Shown here: positions 7,190 to 14,951 of the stretch, one piece after another | Numbering within the stretch: position 1 is the stretch's first letter | How the letters are laid out: every line of letters starts with the position of its first letter | Origin: an uncultured Campylobacter sp. | GTDB taxonomy: Bacteria > Campylobacterota > Campylobacteria > Campylobacterales > Campylobacteraceae | DNA length: 15,182 nucleotides | Assembly: GCA_900772495.1 (NCBI GenBank) | Contig: CAAHEJ010000113.1 | Coordinates: 1-15,182 of the forward strand | Direction of reading: 5' to 3' | Position numbers and translations under genes: made by a program | Notes under the pieces: model-generated | What the model saw: the letters and a program-made list of their open reading frames with translations, nothing else | Told to the model about the DNA's origin: nothing | Database searches by the model: none

Positions 7190-8032
7190 ATGCAAAAAAC
7201 TATAATGCTTTGTGCCATTTGCAACCTGCAAAGTGGCGGTTGTAGCGAGGACTGTAAGTATTGCACGCAAAGTGGCTTTGTTAAAACGGGCATTGAAAAA
7301 TTCCCGCGAAAGAGCATTGAACGAATCGTTGAGGAAGCGCATATCGCCAAAAACAACCACGCACTAGGCTTTTGCCTTGTAACGGCTGGACTTGGGCTTG
7401 ATGATGACAAGCTTTTGTATGTGTGTGAGGCTGCAAGAGCCGTAAAAAAGGCACAGCCTGATTTAATGCTTATTGCTTGCAACGGATTAGCGAGCTTTGA
7501 GCAGCTTGTGGAGCTGAAAAAGGCGGGAATTTTTTCTTACAACCACAATCTAGAAACTTCGCGCGAGTTTTTTCCGCAAATTTGCACAACGCACAGCTGG
7601 GAAAGCCGCTTTGAGACGAATTTAAACGCTAAAAGAGCGGGTATCGAGCTTTGCTGTGGCGGAATTTACGGCGTTGGGGAGAGTGAAAGCGACAGAAAAA
7701 GCTTTCGTGCGAGCCTTAAAGAGCTTGCGCCCTTTACAAGCCCCGTAAATTTTTTTATCAAAAACGAGCATCTGCCCTTAAATCCACCGCCTTTAAGCGT
7801 AGATGAAGCCTTAAATATCGTTGAGCAAAGTGCCAAAGAGCTTGCCCCCACGCGCATAATGATAGCAGGCGGGCGCGAAAAGGTGTTAGGAAGTAGGCAA
7901 TATGAAGTCTTTGAAAGGGGCGCAAGCGCCGTTGTCATCGGGGATTATCTCACCACAAAAGGCGAAGTGCCAAGTGCTGATATAGCAAATTTGCAAAAAA
8001 TGGGTTTGAGCTTTGCCACGCAGTGCCACTAA
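7190..8032 (+). CDS. bioB: Biotin synthase (radical SAM)
   Basis: Inserts sulfur into dethiobiotin in the last step of biotin synthesis. The 280-residue protein is short compared with E. coli BioB but matches the Campylobacter form, including its MGLSFATQCH end. The radical SAM cluster motif is C18-x3-C22-x2-C25 (GGCSEDCKYC). Likely ligands of the sacrificial [2Fe-2S] cluster are C62, C97, C156 (in ELCCGGIYG) and R229 (in GGRE). AAAGGA lies five bases before the ATG. It is probably cotranscribed with topA. No other biotin gene is in the window, so it is separated from the rest of the pathway. Degenerate copies of its 3' end follow the stop codon. Confidence 0.97.
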   Translation: MQKTIMLCAICNLQSGGCSEDCKYCTQSGFVKTGIEKFPRKSIERIVEEAHIAKNNHALGFCLVTAGLGLDDDKLLYVCEAARAVKKAQPDLMLIACNGLASFEQLVELKKAGIFSYNHNLETSREFFPQICTTHSWESRFETNLNAKRAGIELCCGGIYGVGESESDRKSFRASLKELAPFTSPVNFFIKNEHLPLNPPPLSVDEALNIVEQSAKELAPTRIMIAGGREKVLGSRQYEVFERGASAVVIGDYLTTKGEVPSADIANLQKMGLSFATQCH

Positions 8033-8180
8033 ATTTGAAGGCAAACTTGTGGATTTGAGCTTTTGCAAGTTTGCAAACATTAAATTTTAGCTGCCACGCG
8101 CAATGCCTCCGAAATTTAATTGCAAACTCTTGGTTTTGAGCTTTTGAATGCAATGCCACTGAAATTTAATGCTTGCAAAC
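7993..8180 (+). repeat. Degenerate tandem copies of the bioB 3' end
   Basis: The last bases of bioB (GCAAAAAATGGGTTTGAGC, then TTTGCCACGCAGTGCCACT and AAATTTGAAG) recur in altered form after the stop. Unit 2 (8041-8120) has GCAAACTTGTGGATTTGAGC, later GCCACGCGCAATGCC and GAAATTTAAT. Unit 3 (8121-8170) has TGCAAACTCTTGGTTTTGAG, then CAATGCCACTGAAATTTAAT. A partial fourth unit begins near 8171 (GCTTGCAAACTCGC). Unit lengths differ (about 48, 80 and 50 bases). The later units contain stops and no start signal, so they look noncoding. They probably arose by local duplication. Confidence 0.65.
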
Positions 8181-8223
8181 TCGCTTGTGATGATGACATA
8201 GAAAACATTTTCACTTGATGAGT

Positions 8224-8248
8224 AAAAAAAAGCGTTGTTGGCTTTTTT
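8224..8248. terminator. Bidirectional intrinsic terminator between bioB and dnaE
   Basis: An 8-base stem, AAAAAAGC (8226-8233) with GCTTTTTT (8241-8248), surrounds a 7-base loop GTTGTTG. On the plus strand the 3' arm supplies six T bases for bioB. On the minus strand it ends in a run of eight T for any read-through from dnaE. Its position between two convergent genes fits. Confidence 0.7.
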
Positions 8249-8249
8249 G

Positions 8250-8290
8250 CTCACAATGACGACAGATTAAGCAAATCAACTCACAACGAC
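8250..8290. repeat. Two direct copies of CTCACAAYGAC
   Basis: CTCACAATGAC (8250-8260) and CTCACAACGAC (8280-8290) are 30 bases apart; read on the other strand they are GTCRTTGTGAG. This resembles the GTCATTGYGAG-type dispersed noncoding repeats found in many bacterial genomes. Whether it is dispersed in this genome cannot be judged from one window. Confidence 0.4.
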
Positions 8291-8327
8291 AAAACAAAAA
8301 GCGCAAATTCAGCTTACAAATTTGCGC
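8291..8327 (-). terminator. Intrinsic terminator of dnaE, overlapping its stop codon
   Basis: On the minus strand GCGCAAATT (8327-8319) pairs with AATTTGCGC (8309-8301) around a 9-base loop, giving a perfect 9-base stem with five G-C pairs. TTTTTGTTTT (8300-8291) follows directly. The 5' arm is dnaE coding sequence (the ERKF codons), and the TGA stop straddles the loop and the first base of the 3' arm. Confidence 0.85.
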
Positions 8328-11300
8328 TCGATTTGCTCTTTTACCTGCTCGCTGATGACAAAGGGCGTATCATAAAATAAGCAAGAATCCACGCAAGCCA
8401 CTTTCAGCACAAGCTTTTTGCCGCCTTTTAAATTTGGGTTGTGCGAAGTGCGGGCGATTTCATAAATCTCATAAACGCGCTCTTTATCAAGCCTGCTGAG
8501 ATTTAGTTCGATGATGGAGCGTTCAAATTCTTGCGGTTCGGGCGTGAATTCTTTTTTCTCACTTGCCCTTGCTCTAAACCCTGTCTTTGCTTTCACGCCG
8601 CTATGTTCTACCTTGTCAAGCTCCATAACTTCGTTGAGCATAAGGCTAAATTCCCCGTCATCTCGCTTGAAATTCAGCCGAAAGGCATAAGCTAACGCCC
8701 GTTTTTGCTCGTCCTTAAAAAGCTCTTCAAGCTCTTCGACATTTCTTTCAAAAACCACGACAGGAAAGGACGAGTAAAAGTCCATCACTTGCATTTTGGC
8801 ATATCGCTTGCCACTTTTGCTCATCAAAGCCTTGAAATCCTCGATTTTGCCGATACAAAGCACCTGCCCACTGCCGTTAAGCTGCTCGAAATTTAGGCTT
8901 TTGAAATAATCAAGCTTGTTGATTTGCTCGCTGAATTCGTCCAAAGGGTGCGCTGAAAGATAAAAGCCTAAAATTTCTTTTTCATAATCCAACTTTTCTT
9001 TCAAACCATACTCTTCTTTGATAGGCACAATTGTCGTTTTTATCGTGCTTACAACCTCATCAAGCCCAAAAAGTGAGTTGTCAGCACTGCGTTTGAGTTC
9101 GGCGATTTTGCGTGAATTTTCGCAAAGTGCGGGTAAATTTTCGATTAAGCATTTGCGCGTAAAGCCATACTCATCAAATGCTCCCGTTTTGATAAGGCTT
9201 TCCATAGTGCGTTTGTTGATTTTAGCAGGGTCGATTTTCGCCATAAATTCATCAATGCTAGCAAAGCCCTCTTTTGGGCGTGCTTTGATGAGATTTGTTA
9301 CAGCGGGCGCGCCCACGCTTTTTATCGCTCCAAGCCCGTAAAGTATAGCTTCGCTGCCATCATCAAGCCTGATAGAGCTGAATTCTCCAACGGCTTTGTT
9401 AATATCTGGCGGTAAAAGTTTGATATTCATTCTTTTGATTTCCTCGATATACTGCGCCACTTTTTCTACTTTGTTTTGCTCGCTTGTAAGCAAGGCAGCC
9501 ATAAATTCACTAGGATAATAAGTCTTTAAAAACGCTGTTTGAAAGGCGACAAGAGCGTAAGCGGCGGAGTGAGATTTGTTAAAGCCGTATTCTGCGAATT
9601 TTAAGATAAGCTCGAACAAATCATCAGCCTTTTTGGTGTCATACCCTTGTTTTTTCGCGCCTTGCAAATACTCGCTTTTGAGCTTGTCTAAAATTTCGCG
9701 CTTTTTCTTTCCCATAGCACGGCGCACCATATCAGCCCCGCCAAGCGTGAAACCGCCGATAGTTTGCACGATTTGCATAACTTGTTCTTGATAAACGATA
9801 ACCCCATAAGTGTCCTTTAAAATGGGTTCAAGTTCCTTAAAAGCGTAGCTTACCTTTTTGCGCCCGTGCTTAATGTCTATATAATCATCAACCATTCCGC
9901 TATCAAGCGGACCTGGGCGGTAAAGGGCTAGCACGGCGATTAAATCCTCAAAGCAATCAGGCTTTAAGCGGGCGTTAAGTGCTTGCATACCGCTTGATTC
10001 GATTTGAAAGATACCAAGCGTGTTGCCACTTTGTATAGTTTCATAAACTTTGGCATCGTTTAAGTCTATTTGCTCCCAAATCAAATCCTTTTCATACCTG
10101 CGTTTGACAAGTTTTACGGCGTTGTCGATGACATCAAGGGTTTTTAAGCCCAAAAAGTCGAATTTGATTAAATCCACATCTTCTAAAAAGTCCTTTGCAT
10201 ACTGCGTTACAAGGTGTTTTTCGTCATTTTTAGTAGGGCGAAACAAGGGCGTTTTTTTCCACAGGCTTTCATTTGAGATGACAAGCCCAGCCGCGTGCAC
10301 GCCTGCGTTGCGATTTAGTCCCTCTAAGGCAAGGGCATAATCCCAAATTTCTTGCGCGTTTTGGTGCGTTTGGATAAATTCAGCGATTTTTGGTTCTTTG
10401 TTGTAGGCATCTTCAAGCGTGATTTTAAGTTCATCAGGGATTAGCTTGGCAAATTCATCAGCTTCATTTAAAGGCATATCAAAAATTCGTGCCACATCGC
10501 GAATCACGCCTTTGGCAAGAAGTTTGTTAAAGGTGATAACTTGTGCTACCTTGTCAAAGCCGTATTTTTCGATGACATAATCAATCACTTCATCGCGCTT
10601 GTTTTGGCAAAAGTCAATGTCTATATCAGGCATACTCACGCGCTCGGGGTTTAAAAAACGCTCAAAAAGCAAGTTGTAAGGCAAAGGGTCTAAATCCGTG
10701 ATTTTAAGCGCATAAGATACAAGGCTGCCAGCGGCTGAACCCCGCCCAGGTCCTACTGCTATGTCCTTGCTCTTTGCCATAGCGATGAAATTTTGCACGA
10801 TGAGCATATAGCCTGAAAATTTCATTTTTTTGATAATGCTTATTTCTCGCTCCAAACGCTCTTTATACTCGCCGTGCTTGCTCTCATCGATGAATTTAAG
10901 CCGCTCTTCAAGCCCTTTGTGGCACAAATACTCAAAAACCATATCATCGTTGGCAAAGCTAAATTCCTTTTCAGGCTCGGGCAAGGCTAAATCATAATCT
11001 TTCGCATACTCTCTTGCGAATTTAAAATTTGGCGGCGTTGGGTCGCCAAGTTTAAGCTCTAAATTACATTTTTCAGCCACTTCTTGCGTGTTTAAAATAG
11101 CTTCTGGCAAGTCCGCAAAAAGCTCACTCATCTGAGCGGCGGTTTTGACATAAAATTCACTCACGCTGTGTTTGAGCCTATCCTTGTCGCTTAACTTCAC
11201 GCCCATATTGATACACATTAGCGCTTCTTGCGCTTTGGCTCTGTCTTTAAAGGTGTAGTGCGTGTCGTTTGTGGCGATAATTTTTATGTCAAGTTCTTTG

Positions 11301-11902
11301 GAGAGCCTTATCACTTGCTCATCGATGAAAAGCTGGTCATTTATGCCGTGTCTCATCAGCTCCAAATAAAAATCATCACCGAAGACTTCTTTATACCAAA
11401 GTGCGCTTTCGCGGGCGATTTCATAGCCCTTTGCGCCAAAGCGGACATTGCGTTCGTTGTTTGTGTTTAAATGCCAATTTATCTCGCCTTGCAAGCAAGC
11501 CGAACTACAAATCAGCCCTTCGCTGTGGGCTTTGAGTAGGTTTTTGTTAATGCGTGGATAGTAGTAAAAGCCTTGTATGTAGCTTTGAGAGCTAAGATAC
11601 ATTAAATTTTCATAGCCTGTTTGATTTTTCGCATACAAACAAAGGTGAAATCGCTGTTTGGTTGTCTTGTCGTTAAGCTCTTCGCCGTTGTGTAGGTAAG
11701 CTTCTATGCCGATGATAGGCTTTAAGCCCTCTGCTTTCATCGTTTTGTAAAAATCAATAGCCCCAAACATATTGCCGTGGTCTGTCATCGCCACGCTTGT
11801 CGCACCCTGCTCTTTGAGCGTTTTAGCAAGCTCTTTGAGCTTGTTTGCCCCGTCTAGCAACGAATACTCCGTGTGTAAATGCAAGTGTGTGAATTGACTC
11901 AT
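8309..11902 (-). CDS. dnaE: DNA polymerase III, alpha subunit
   Basis: Catalytic subunit of the replicative polymerase. At 1197 residues it has normal length. The N-terminal PHP domain shows HLHLHTEYS (H6, H8, H10) and TDHGN (D41, H42). The polymerase palm has GPGRGSAAGS and the catalytic acids D426 and D428 in PDIDIDF, with the third at D582 in IKFDFLG. The finger motif GADMVRRAMGKKK and the helix-hairpin-helix part (ILYGLGAIKSVG) follow. An OB-fold region lies around 990-1080. AAAGGG precedes the ATG, and a TATAAT box lies about 30 bases upstream. It is monocistronic: a terminator overlaps its stop and the upstream neighbour is divergent. The intact PHP metal residues suggest the domain may still bind metal. 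Confidence 0.99.
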   Translation of the reverse strand: MSQFTHLHLHTEYSLLDGANKLKELAKTLKEQGATSVAMTDHGNMFGAIDFYKTMKAEGLKPIIGIEAYLHNGEELNDKTTKQRFHLCLYAKNQTGYENLMYLSSQSYIQGFYYYPRINKNLLKAHSEGLICSSACLQGEINWHLNTNNERNVRFGAKGYEIARESALWYKEVFGDDFYLELMRHGINDQLFIDEQVIRLSKELDIKIIATNDTHYTFKDRAKAQEALMCINMGVKLSDKDRLKHSVSEFYVKTAAQMSELFADLPEAILNTQEVAEKCNLELKLGDPTPPNFKFAREYAKDYDLALPEPEKEFSFANDDMVFEYLCHKGLEERLKFIDESKHGEYKERLEREISIIKKMKFSGYMLIVQNFIAMAKSKDIAVGPGRGSAAGSLVSYALKITDLDPLPYNLLFERFLNPERVSMPDIDIDFCQNKRDEVIDYVIEKYGFDKVAQVITFNKLLAKGVIRDVARIFDMPLNEADEFAKLIPDELKITLEDAYNKEPKIAEFIQTHQNAQEIWDYALALEGLNRNAGVHAAGLVISNESLWKKTPLFRPTKNDEKHLVTQYAKDFLEDVDLIKFDFLGLKTLDVIDNAVKLVKRRYEKDLIWEQIDLNDAKVYETIQSGNTLGIFQIESSGMQALNARLKPDCFEDLIAVLALYRPGPLDSGMVDDYIDIKHGRKKVSYAFKELEPILKDTYGVIVYQEQVMQIVQTIGGFTLGGADMVRRAMGKKKREILDKLKSEYLQGAKKQGYDTKKADDLFELILKFAEYGFNKSHSAAYALVAFQTAFLKTYYPSEFMAALLTSEQNKVEKVAQYIEEIKRMNIKLLPPDINKAVGEFSSIRLDDGSEAILYGLGAIKSVGAPAVTNLIKARPKEGFASIDEFMAKIDPAKINKRTMESLIKTGAFDEYGFTRKCLIENLPALCENSRKIAELKRSADNSLFGLDEVVSTIKTTIVPIKEEYGLKEKLDYEKEILGFYLSAHPLDEFSEQINKLDYFKSLNFEQLNGSGQVLCIGKIEDFKALMSKSGKRYAKMQVMDFYSSFPVVVFERNVEELEELFKDEQKRALAYAFRLNFKRDDGEFSLMLNEVMELDKVEHSGVKAKTGFRARASEKKEFTPEPQEFERSIIELNLSRLDKERVYEIYEIARTSHNPNLKGGKKLVLKVACVDSCLFYDTPFVISEQVKEQIERKFVS

Positions 11903-11931
11903 CGCAAGCCCTTTGTGAAAACTTTTTTAAC

Positions 11932-11937
11932 ATTATA
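11932..11937 (-). promoter_or_regulatory. -10 box for dnaE
   Basis: The minus strand reads TATAAT here, 29 bases before the dnaE ATG, giving a predicted leader of about 23 bases with AAAGGG just before the start. The perfect hexamer and good spacing make this one of the better promoter calls in the window. Confidence 0.6.
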
Positions 11938-12099
11938 CGAAAAATGGCTGAATTTAAAAGAATTTGTAGCTGAATTTTAGCTAAATTTTATGCAATTTGA
12001 GCAAGACACAAAATCAGCACTTTTTAAAAAAGAGCCTATAAAAATTTGCTTATTTTTGTAGTTTGTCTCAATCAAAACAAAATTTAAGAAAAAATTTTC

Positions 12100-12105
12100 T
12101 ATAAT
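12100..12105 (+). promoter_or_regulatory. -10 box for the YihY/BrkB gene
   Basis: TATAAT lies 31 bases before the ATG at 12137, after AT-rich sequence, with AAAAAAGG near 12122-12129 as ribosome binding site. The rest of the 234-base divergent spacer (11903-12136) holds the dnaE promoter and AAATTT-type words, including GGCTGAATTTAAAA at 11946-11959; I see no gene or RNA in it. Confidence 0.55.
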
Positions 12106-12136
12106 AATGTTTTAAAATAACAAAAAAGGCTTTAAA

Positions 12137-12967
12137 ATGAACAAAATCAAGCAAATTTGGCACTTCGTGTTGCTTTTTAAAGACAAGGAGATAATGCTTT
12201 ACTCTGCGGCGTTGAGTTTTTACACTATGCTGTCTCTTATACCGCTTTTGTTTGTGGGTTTTTCGGTATTTACGCAAATTCCTAGCTTTAAAAGCTACTA
12301 CGAAAAGATGAAAGCACTGATTTTTGACTTCCTCATTCCTACACAGCAAGAGCTTATCTCATCTTATCTTGATACTTTTTTAAAAAACAGCCTAAATTTA
12401 GGCATCGTTGGGCTTGTGGCGATGATTTTTACTTCGTTAATGTTCTTTTCAAGCTATGATTATATCGTTAATCGCATAAGCAAAAGCCAACCAAAAACCC
12501 TATGGCAAAGCATTAGCTCGTATTGGACACTTGTAACACTCACTCCACTAGGACTTGGTGTGAGTTTTTATATCTCAGGCTACTTACAAAAAACACTTGA
12601 TGACTTACAAGTGCGCTTTAATCTACTTGGAATTCTACCTTTTGTCATCATTTGGGGCTTATTTTTCATCTCATTTTCAAGCTCAGCCAACAAAAATACA
12701 AGTAAAAATTCGCTCAAAATGCTTGCACTTACTTCTTTTGCAAGCTCGATGATATGGTATATCAGTAAAAATTTGTTTGTGTATTATGTCGTTTATAACA
12801 CCACTTACACCAACATTTATGGCTCTTTTTCGACTATACTTTTCTTTGTGGTGTGGCTTTATATCTCGTGGGTGATTTATCTTTTTGGGCTTAAATGCTA
12901 TCATTTCTTTTGCTCCGCGCACGAAATTCACACTCCAAGCCCTAGAAAAACGCGAAAAACAGCGTAA
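12137..12967 (+). CDS. YihY/BrkB (UPF0761) family inner-membrane protein
   Basis: A 276-residue polytopic membrane protein. The N-terminal segment carries the family signature, YSAALSFYTMLSLIPLLFV (about residues 22-40), close to the 'A..laYy.llSLfPlll' pattern of YihY/BrkB proteins. About five or six further hydrophobic segments follow, near 92-112, 128-150, 162-182, 194-215 and 230-258, the last with YGSFSTILFFVVWLYISW. Members were once called ribonuclease BN and linked to serum resistance (BrkB), but the ribonuclease label was wrong and the true function is unsettled. The gene stands alone, divergent from dnaE and convergent with aguB, with its own TATAAT box. The basic C-terminal tail (SPRKTRKTA) would be cytoplasmic under the positive-inside rule. 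Confidence 0.9.
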   Translation: MNKIKQIWHFVLLFKDKEIMLYSAALSFYTMLSLIPLLFVGFSVFTQIPSFKSYYEKMKALIFDFLIPTQQELISSYLDTFLKNSLNLGIVGLVAMIFTSLMFFSSYDYIVNRISKSQPKTLWQSISSYWTLVTLTPLGLGVSFYISGYLQKTLDDLQVRFNLLGILPFVIIWGLFFISFSSSANKNTSKNSLKMLALTSFASSMIWYISKNLFVYYVVYNTTYTNIYGSFSTILFFVVWLYISWVIYLFGLKCYHFFCSAHEIHTPSPRKTRKTA

Positions 12968-13037
12968 AATTCGCGCAAAATGCTTAAATTTAAGTAAATG
13001 CCTTGAATTTATAGTGCAAAATGAGTTAATTTTAGCC

Positions 13038-13070
13038 AAAATGCGCCTTGTAAAAAATAATTAAGGCGCA
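13038..13070 (-). terminator. Hairpin between the YihY gene and aguB, probably the aguB operon terminator
   Basis: TGCGCCTT (13042-13049) and AAGGCGCA (13063-13070) form a perfect 8-base stem with a 13-base loop. On the minus strand TTTT follows (13041-13038), a short but usable T-run about 35 bases after the aguB stop. On the plus strand the stem is followed by A bases, so it fits the YihY gene less well. Nothing else was seen in the 137-base convergent spacer (12968-13104). Confidence 0.5.
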
Positions 13071-13104
13071 AAAAAGCTTATGGATACATACAAAGCTTGA
13101 AATT

Positions 13105-14043
13105 TTAAGGCATTTCATCATCAAAGCGTTTGAGTAAGGGGGCGTAAGCTTCTATGCGTCTGTCTCGCAAAAAGGGAAACCACCGCCTCACACGCTCGCT
13201 TTGGCTTAAATCAAGCTCCACAAAAAAGGCGTTTTCATCAGTCGCATTTGCGCGAAAAAGCTCCTCGCCTTGCGCTCCAAAGGCAAAAGAGTTGCCCCAA
13301 AATCTTATGCCATCGCTCATTTTAGCTAAATTTTGACTTGAATTTGCCTTTTTGCCGTCATTTTCGCCACAAAAAGCGCACTCACTCGCCTTTTCAAAGC
13401 CCACGCGGTTTATCGCCAAAGTAGGCAAGCCGTTTGCCACAGCGTGTCCGCGCTGCACCGCTACCCACGCTTCAAGCTGGCGTTGCTTTTCGTCCTCATC
13501 GTCTTCGTCAAACCAGCCTATGGCGGTTGGATAGATGAGCATTTGCGCGCCTTTTAAAGCCATTATTCTCGCTGCTTCTGGAAACCACTGGTCCCAGCAC
13601 ACCAAAACTCCAAGCCGTCCAACGCTCGTATTTATAGGCTCAAAGCCCAAATCCCCCTGCGTGAAATAAAACTTTTCGTAAAAATTTGGGTCATCGGGTA
13701 TGTGCATTTTGCGGTATTTGCCAGCAATACGCCCGTCCTTTTCAAAGACAAGGGCGGTGTTGTGATAAAGCCCTGCTGTGCGCTTTTCAAAGAGCGATAC
13801 CACAAGCACTACGGCGTTTTCTTTGGCGATTTTGCCCCAAAATTCAAGGTCTTTTTCGTATTCGTTTGCTAAATCGAAATTTTCCACGCGTTCAAGCTGA
13901 CAAAAATATCTTTCTTGGTGCAGTTCGCAAAGACACACAAGCTGTGCTTTTGCTTGTGCTGCCTTTTTGATAAGCTCGCAAGTGTGGGCTTTGGTAGTGG
14001 CTTTGTTTCCTTTAAAAGCCTGCTGTATAAGGGCTACTTTCAT
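13105..14043 (-). CDS. aguB: N-carbamoylputrescine amidase
   Basis: Nitrilase-family hydrolase that splits N-carbamoylputrescine to putrescine, CO2 and ammonia, the last step from agmatine. The 312-residue protein has the Glu-Lys-Cys triad: E40 (CELHQERYF), K112 (YRKMHIPDD) and C149 (VCWDQWFPEA). The RKMHIPDD and DQWFPE surroundings and GWFDEDDEDEKQRQLEAW are typical of the AguB subgroup. The ATG overlaps the stop of the upstream exporter gene as ATGA, with AAAGGAT in front, so translation is coupled. The agmatine deiminase end lies two genes upstream, which supports the substrate. Residues about 219-245 are longer than I expect, containing CAFC and then NSSQNLAK, whose DNA resembles AAATTT-type repeats elsewhere in the window. 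The triad is unaffected. Confidence 0.95.
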   Translation of the reverse strand: MKVALIQQAFKGNKATTKAHTCELIKKAAQAKAQLVCLCELHQERYFCQLERVENFDLANEYEKDLEFWGKIAKENAVVLVVSLFEKRTAGLYHNTALVFEKDGRIAGKYRKMHIPDDPNFYEKFYFTQGDLGFEPINTSVGRLGVLVCWDQWFPEAARIMALKGAQMLIYPTAIGWFDEDDEDEKQRQLEAWVAVQRGHAVANGLPTLAINRVGFEKASECAFCGENDGKKANSSQNLAKMSDGIRFWGNSFAFGAQGEELFRANATDENAFFVELDLSQSERVRRWFPFLRDRRIEAYAPLLKRFDDEMP

Positions 14044-14951
14044 TGTGTATCCTTTGTAGTAGAGTCATCGTAGGGGTCAAGATGAATTTGAATGTTGAAT
14101 TTTTGCTCTTTGAATTCAGCCTTTATTTTGTCTTCAATTTCATCGCCGATTTTGTGGGCTTGCATAAGCGAAATGAGTGGGCAAAACACCAAATGAACGC
14201 TTATATAGCTCACATTTGGGCTAAGGCGCGTTTTTAGCTCGTGAAAGCTCACTATCTCAGCGTTTTGGTTGATAAGCTCTTTTATGCGCTCAACAACCCT
14301 TTCATCAAGCGCCTTATCCATAAGCATTTCTATGCTTTTTTTAGCGATTTTAAGCGCTGAAAAGAGTATGTAAAAGCTGATGATAACGCCAAAAAGCCCG
14401 TCTATAAAGTGCCAGCTCGTAAAATACAAAAGCAAAAGCGCGAGCAGTGTGGCTAAATTTGTCAAAAAATCCGTCTTATAGTGCAAACAGTCAGCCTCCA
14501 CGATGAGCGATTTGCTTTGTTTAGCCACCTTTGTGAGAAAAAGCGTGAGAAAAAGCGTTACAATCATCGCCAAAAGCATTACCGCAAGGCTTAAATTCAA
14601 GTCCTTAACGCCCTCGCCAGCATAAAGTTTGCGCACGCCCTCATAAAAGATAAAAACCGCCATAGCTCCGATAAATAGGGCTTCAAGCAAGCCCATTAAA
14701 GCTTCGATTTTGTCAAAGCCAAAATTATACTCCGCATTGCCCTTGCGAGCGGACTTTTTAAGAGCAAAAAAGTTTAAGATAGAGATGACAAAGTCCATCA
14801 GCGAGTCAAGAGCTGATGAAAGCACCGCCACACTGCCACTTATAAGCCCAACGACAAATTTCACACTTGCCAAGGCAAAGGCACAAAGGCTGGCAATCAG
14901 CGTGGCTTTTTTTGCGCTTTTGCTTAAATCAAGGGCTGAATCTGCGTTCAT
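14040..14951 (-). CDS. Cation diffusion facilitator (FieF/YiiP-like metal exporter)
   Basis: Inner-membrane proton-coupled exporter of divalent metals such as Zn, Fe or Mn. The 303 residues show the standard layout. Six hydrophobic segments lie in about 15-205. The transport site is D49-x3-D53 (SSALDSLMDF) and H157-x3-D161 (HYKTDFLTN), the same DD-HD set as YiiP. A C-terminal cytoplasmic metal-binding domain (about 210-303) has ELKTRLSP and IQIHLDP. Metal specificity cannot be read with certainty. AAGGAAG lies before the ATG, which overlaps the stop of the small repeat ORF as ATGA; its own stop overlaps aguB in the same way. Sitting between the two agmatine enzymes, as I recall it also does in C. 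jejuni, it may serve metal balance or simply ride in the operon. Confidence 0.95.
   Translation of the reverse strand: MNADSALDLSKSAKKATLIASLCAFALASVKFVVGLISGSVAVLSSALDSLMDFVISILNFFALKKSARKGNAEYNFGFDKIEALMGLLEALFIGAMAVFIFYEGVRKLYAGEGVKDLNLSLAVMLLAMIVTLFLTLFLTKVAKQSKSLIVEADCLHYKTDFLTNLATLLALLLLYFTSWHFIDGLFGVIISFYILFSALKIAKKSIEMLMDKALDERVVERIKELINQNAEIVSFHELKTRLSPNVSYISVHLVFCPLISLMQAHKIGDEIEDKIKAEFKEQKFNIQIHLDPYDDSTTKDTQ

Noticed and set aside
8033..8170. Possible bioB C-terminal continuation by frameshift or stop read-through
   Set aside because: The upstream BioB ends with the expected conserved MGLSFATQCH, and the following units contain stops in all useful frames.
9018..9341. 107-residue plus-strand frame inside dnaE, and similar ones at 10050-10340 and 11228-11470
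   Set aside because: All are antisense to conserved DnaE domains with no family match.
11940..12090. Possible small RNA gene in the dnaE/YihY spacer
   Set aside because: No stable hairpin with T-run and no independent promoter-terminator pair could be found; only the two divergent promoters are supported.
12683..13039. 118-residue minus-strand frame overlapping the YihY gene and running into the spacer
   Set aside because: Most of it is antisense to a conserved membrane protein; there is no start signal and no recognisable domain.
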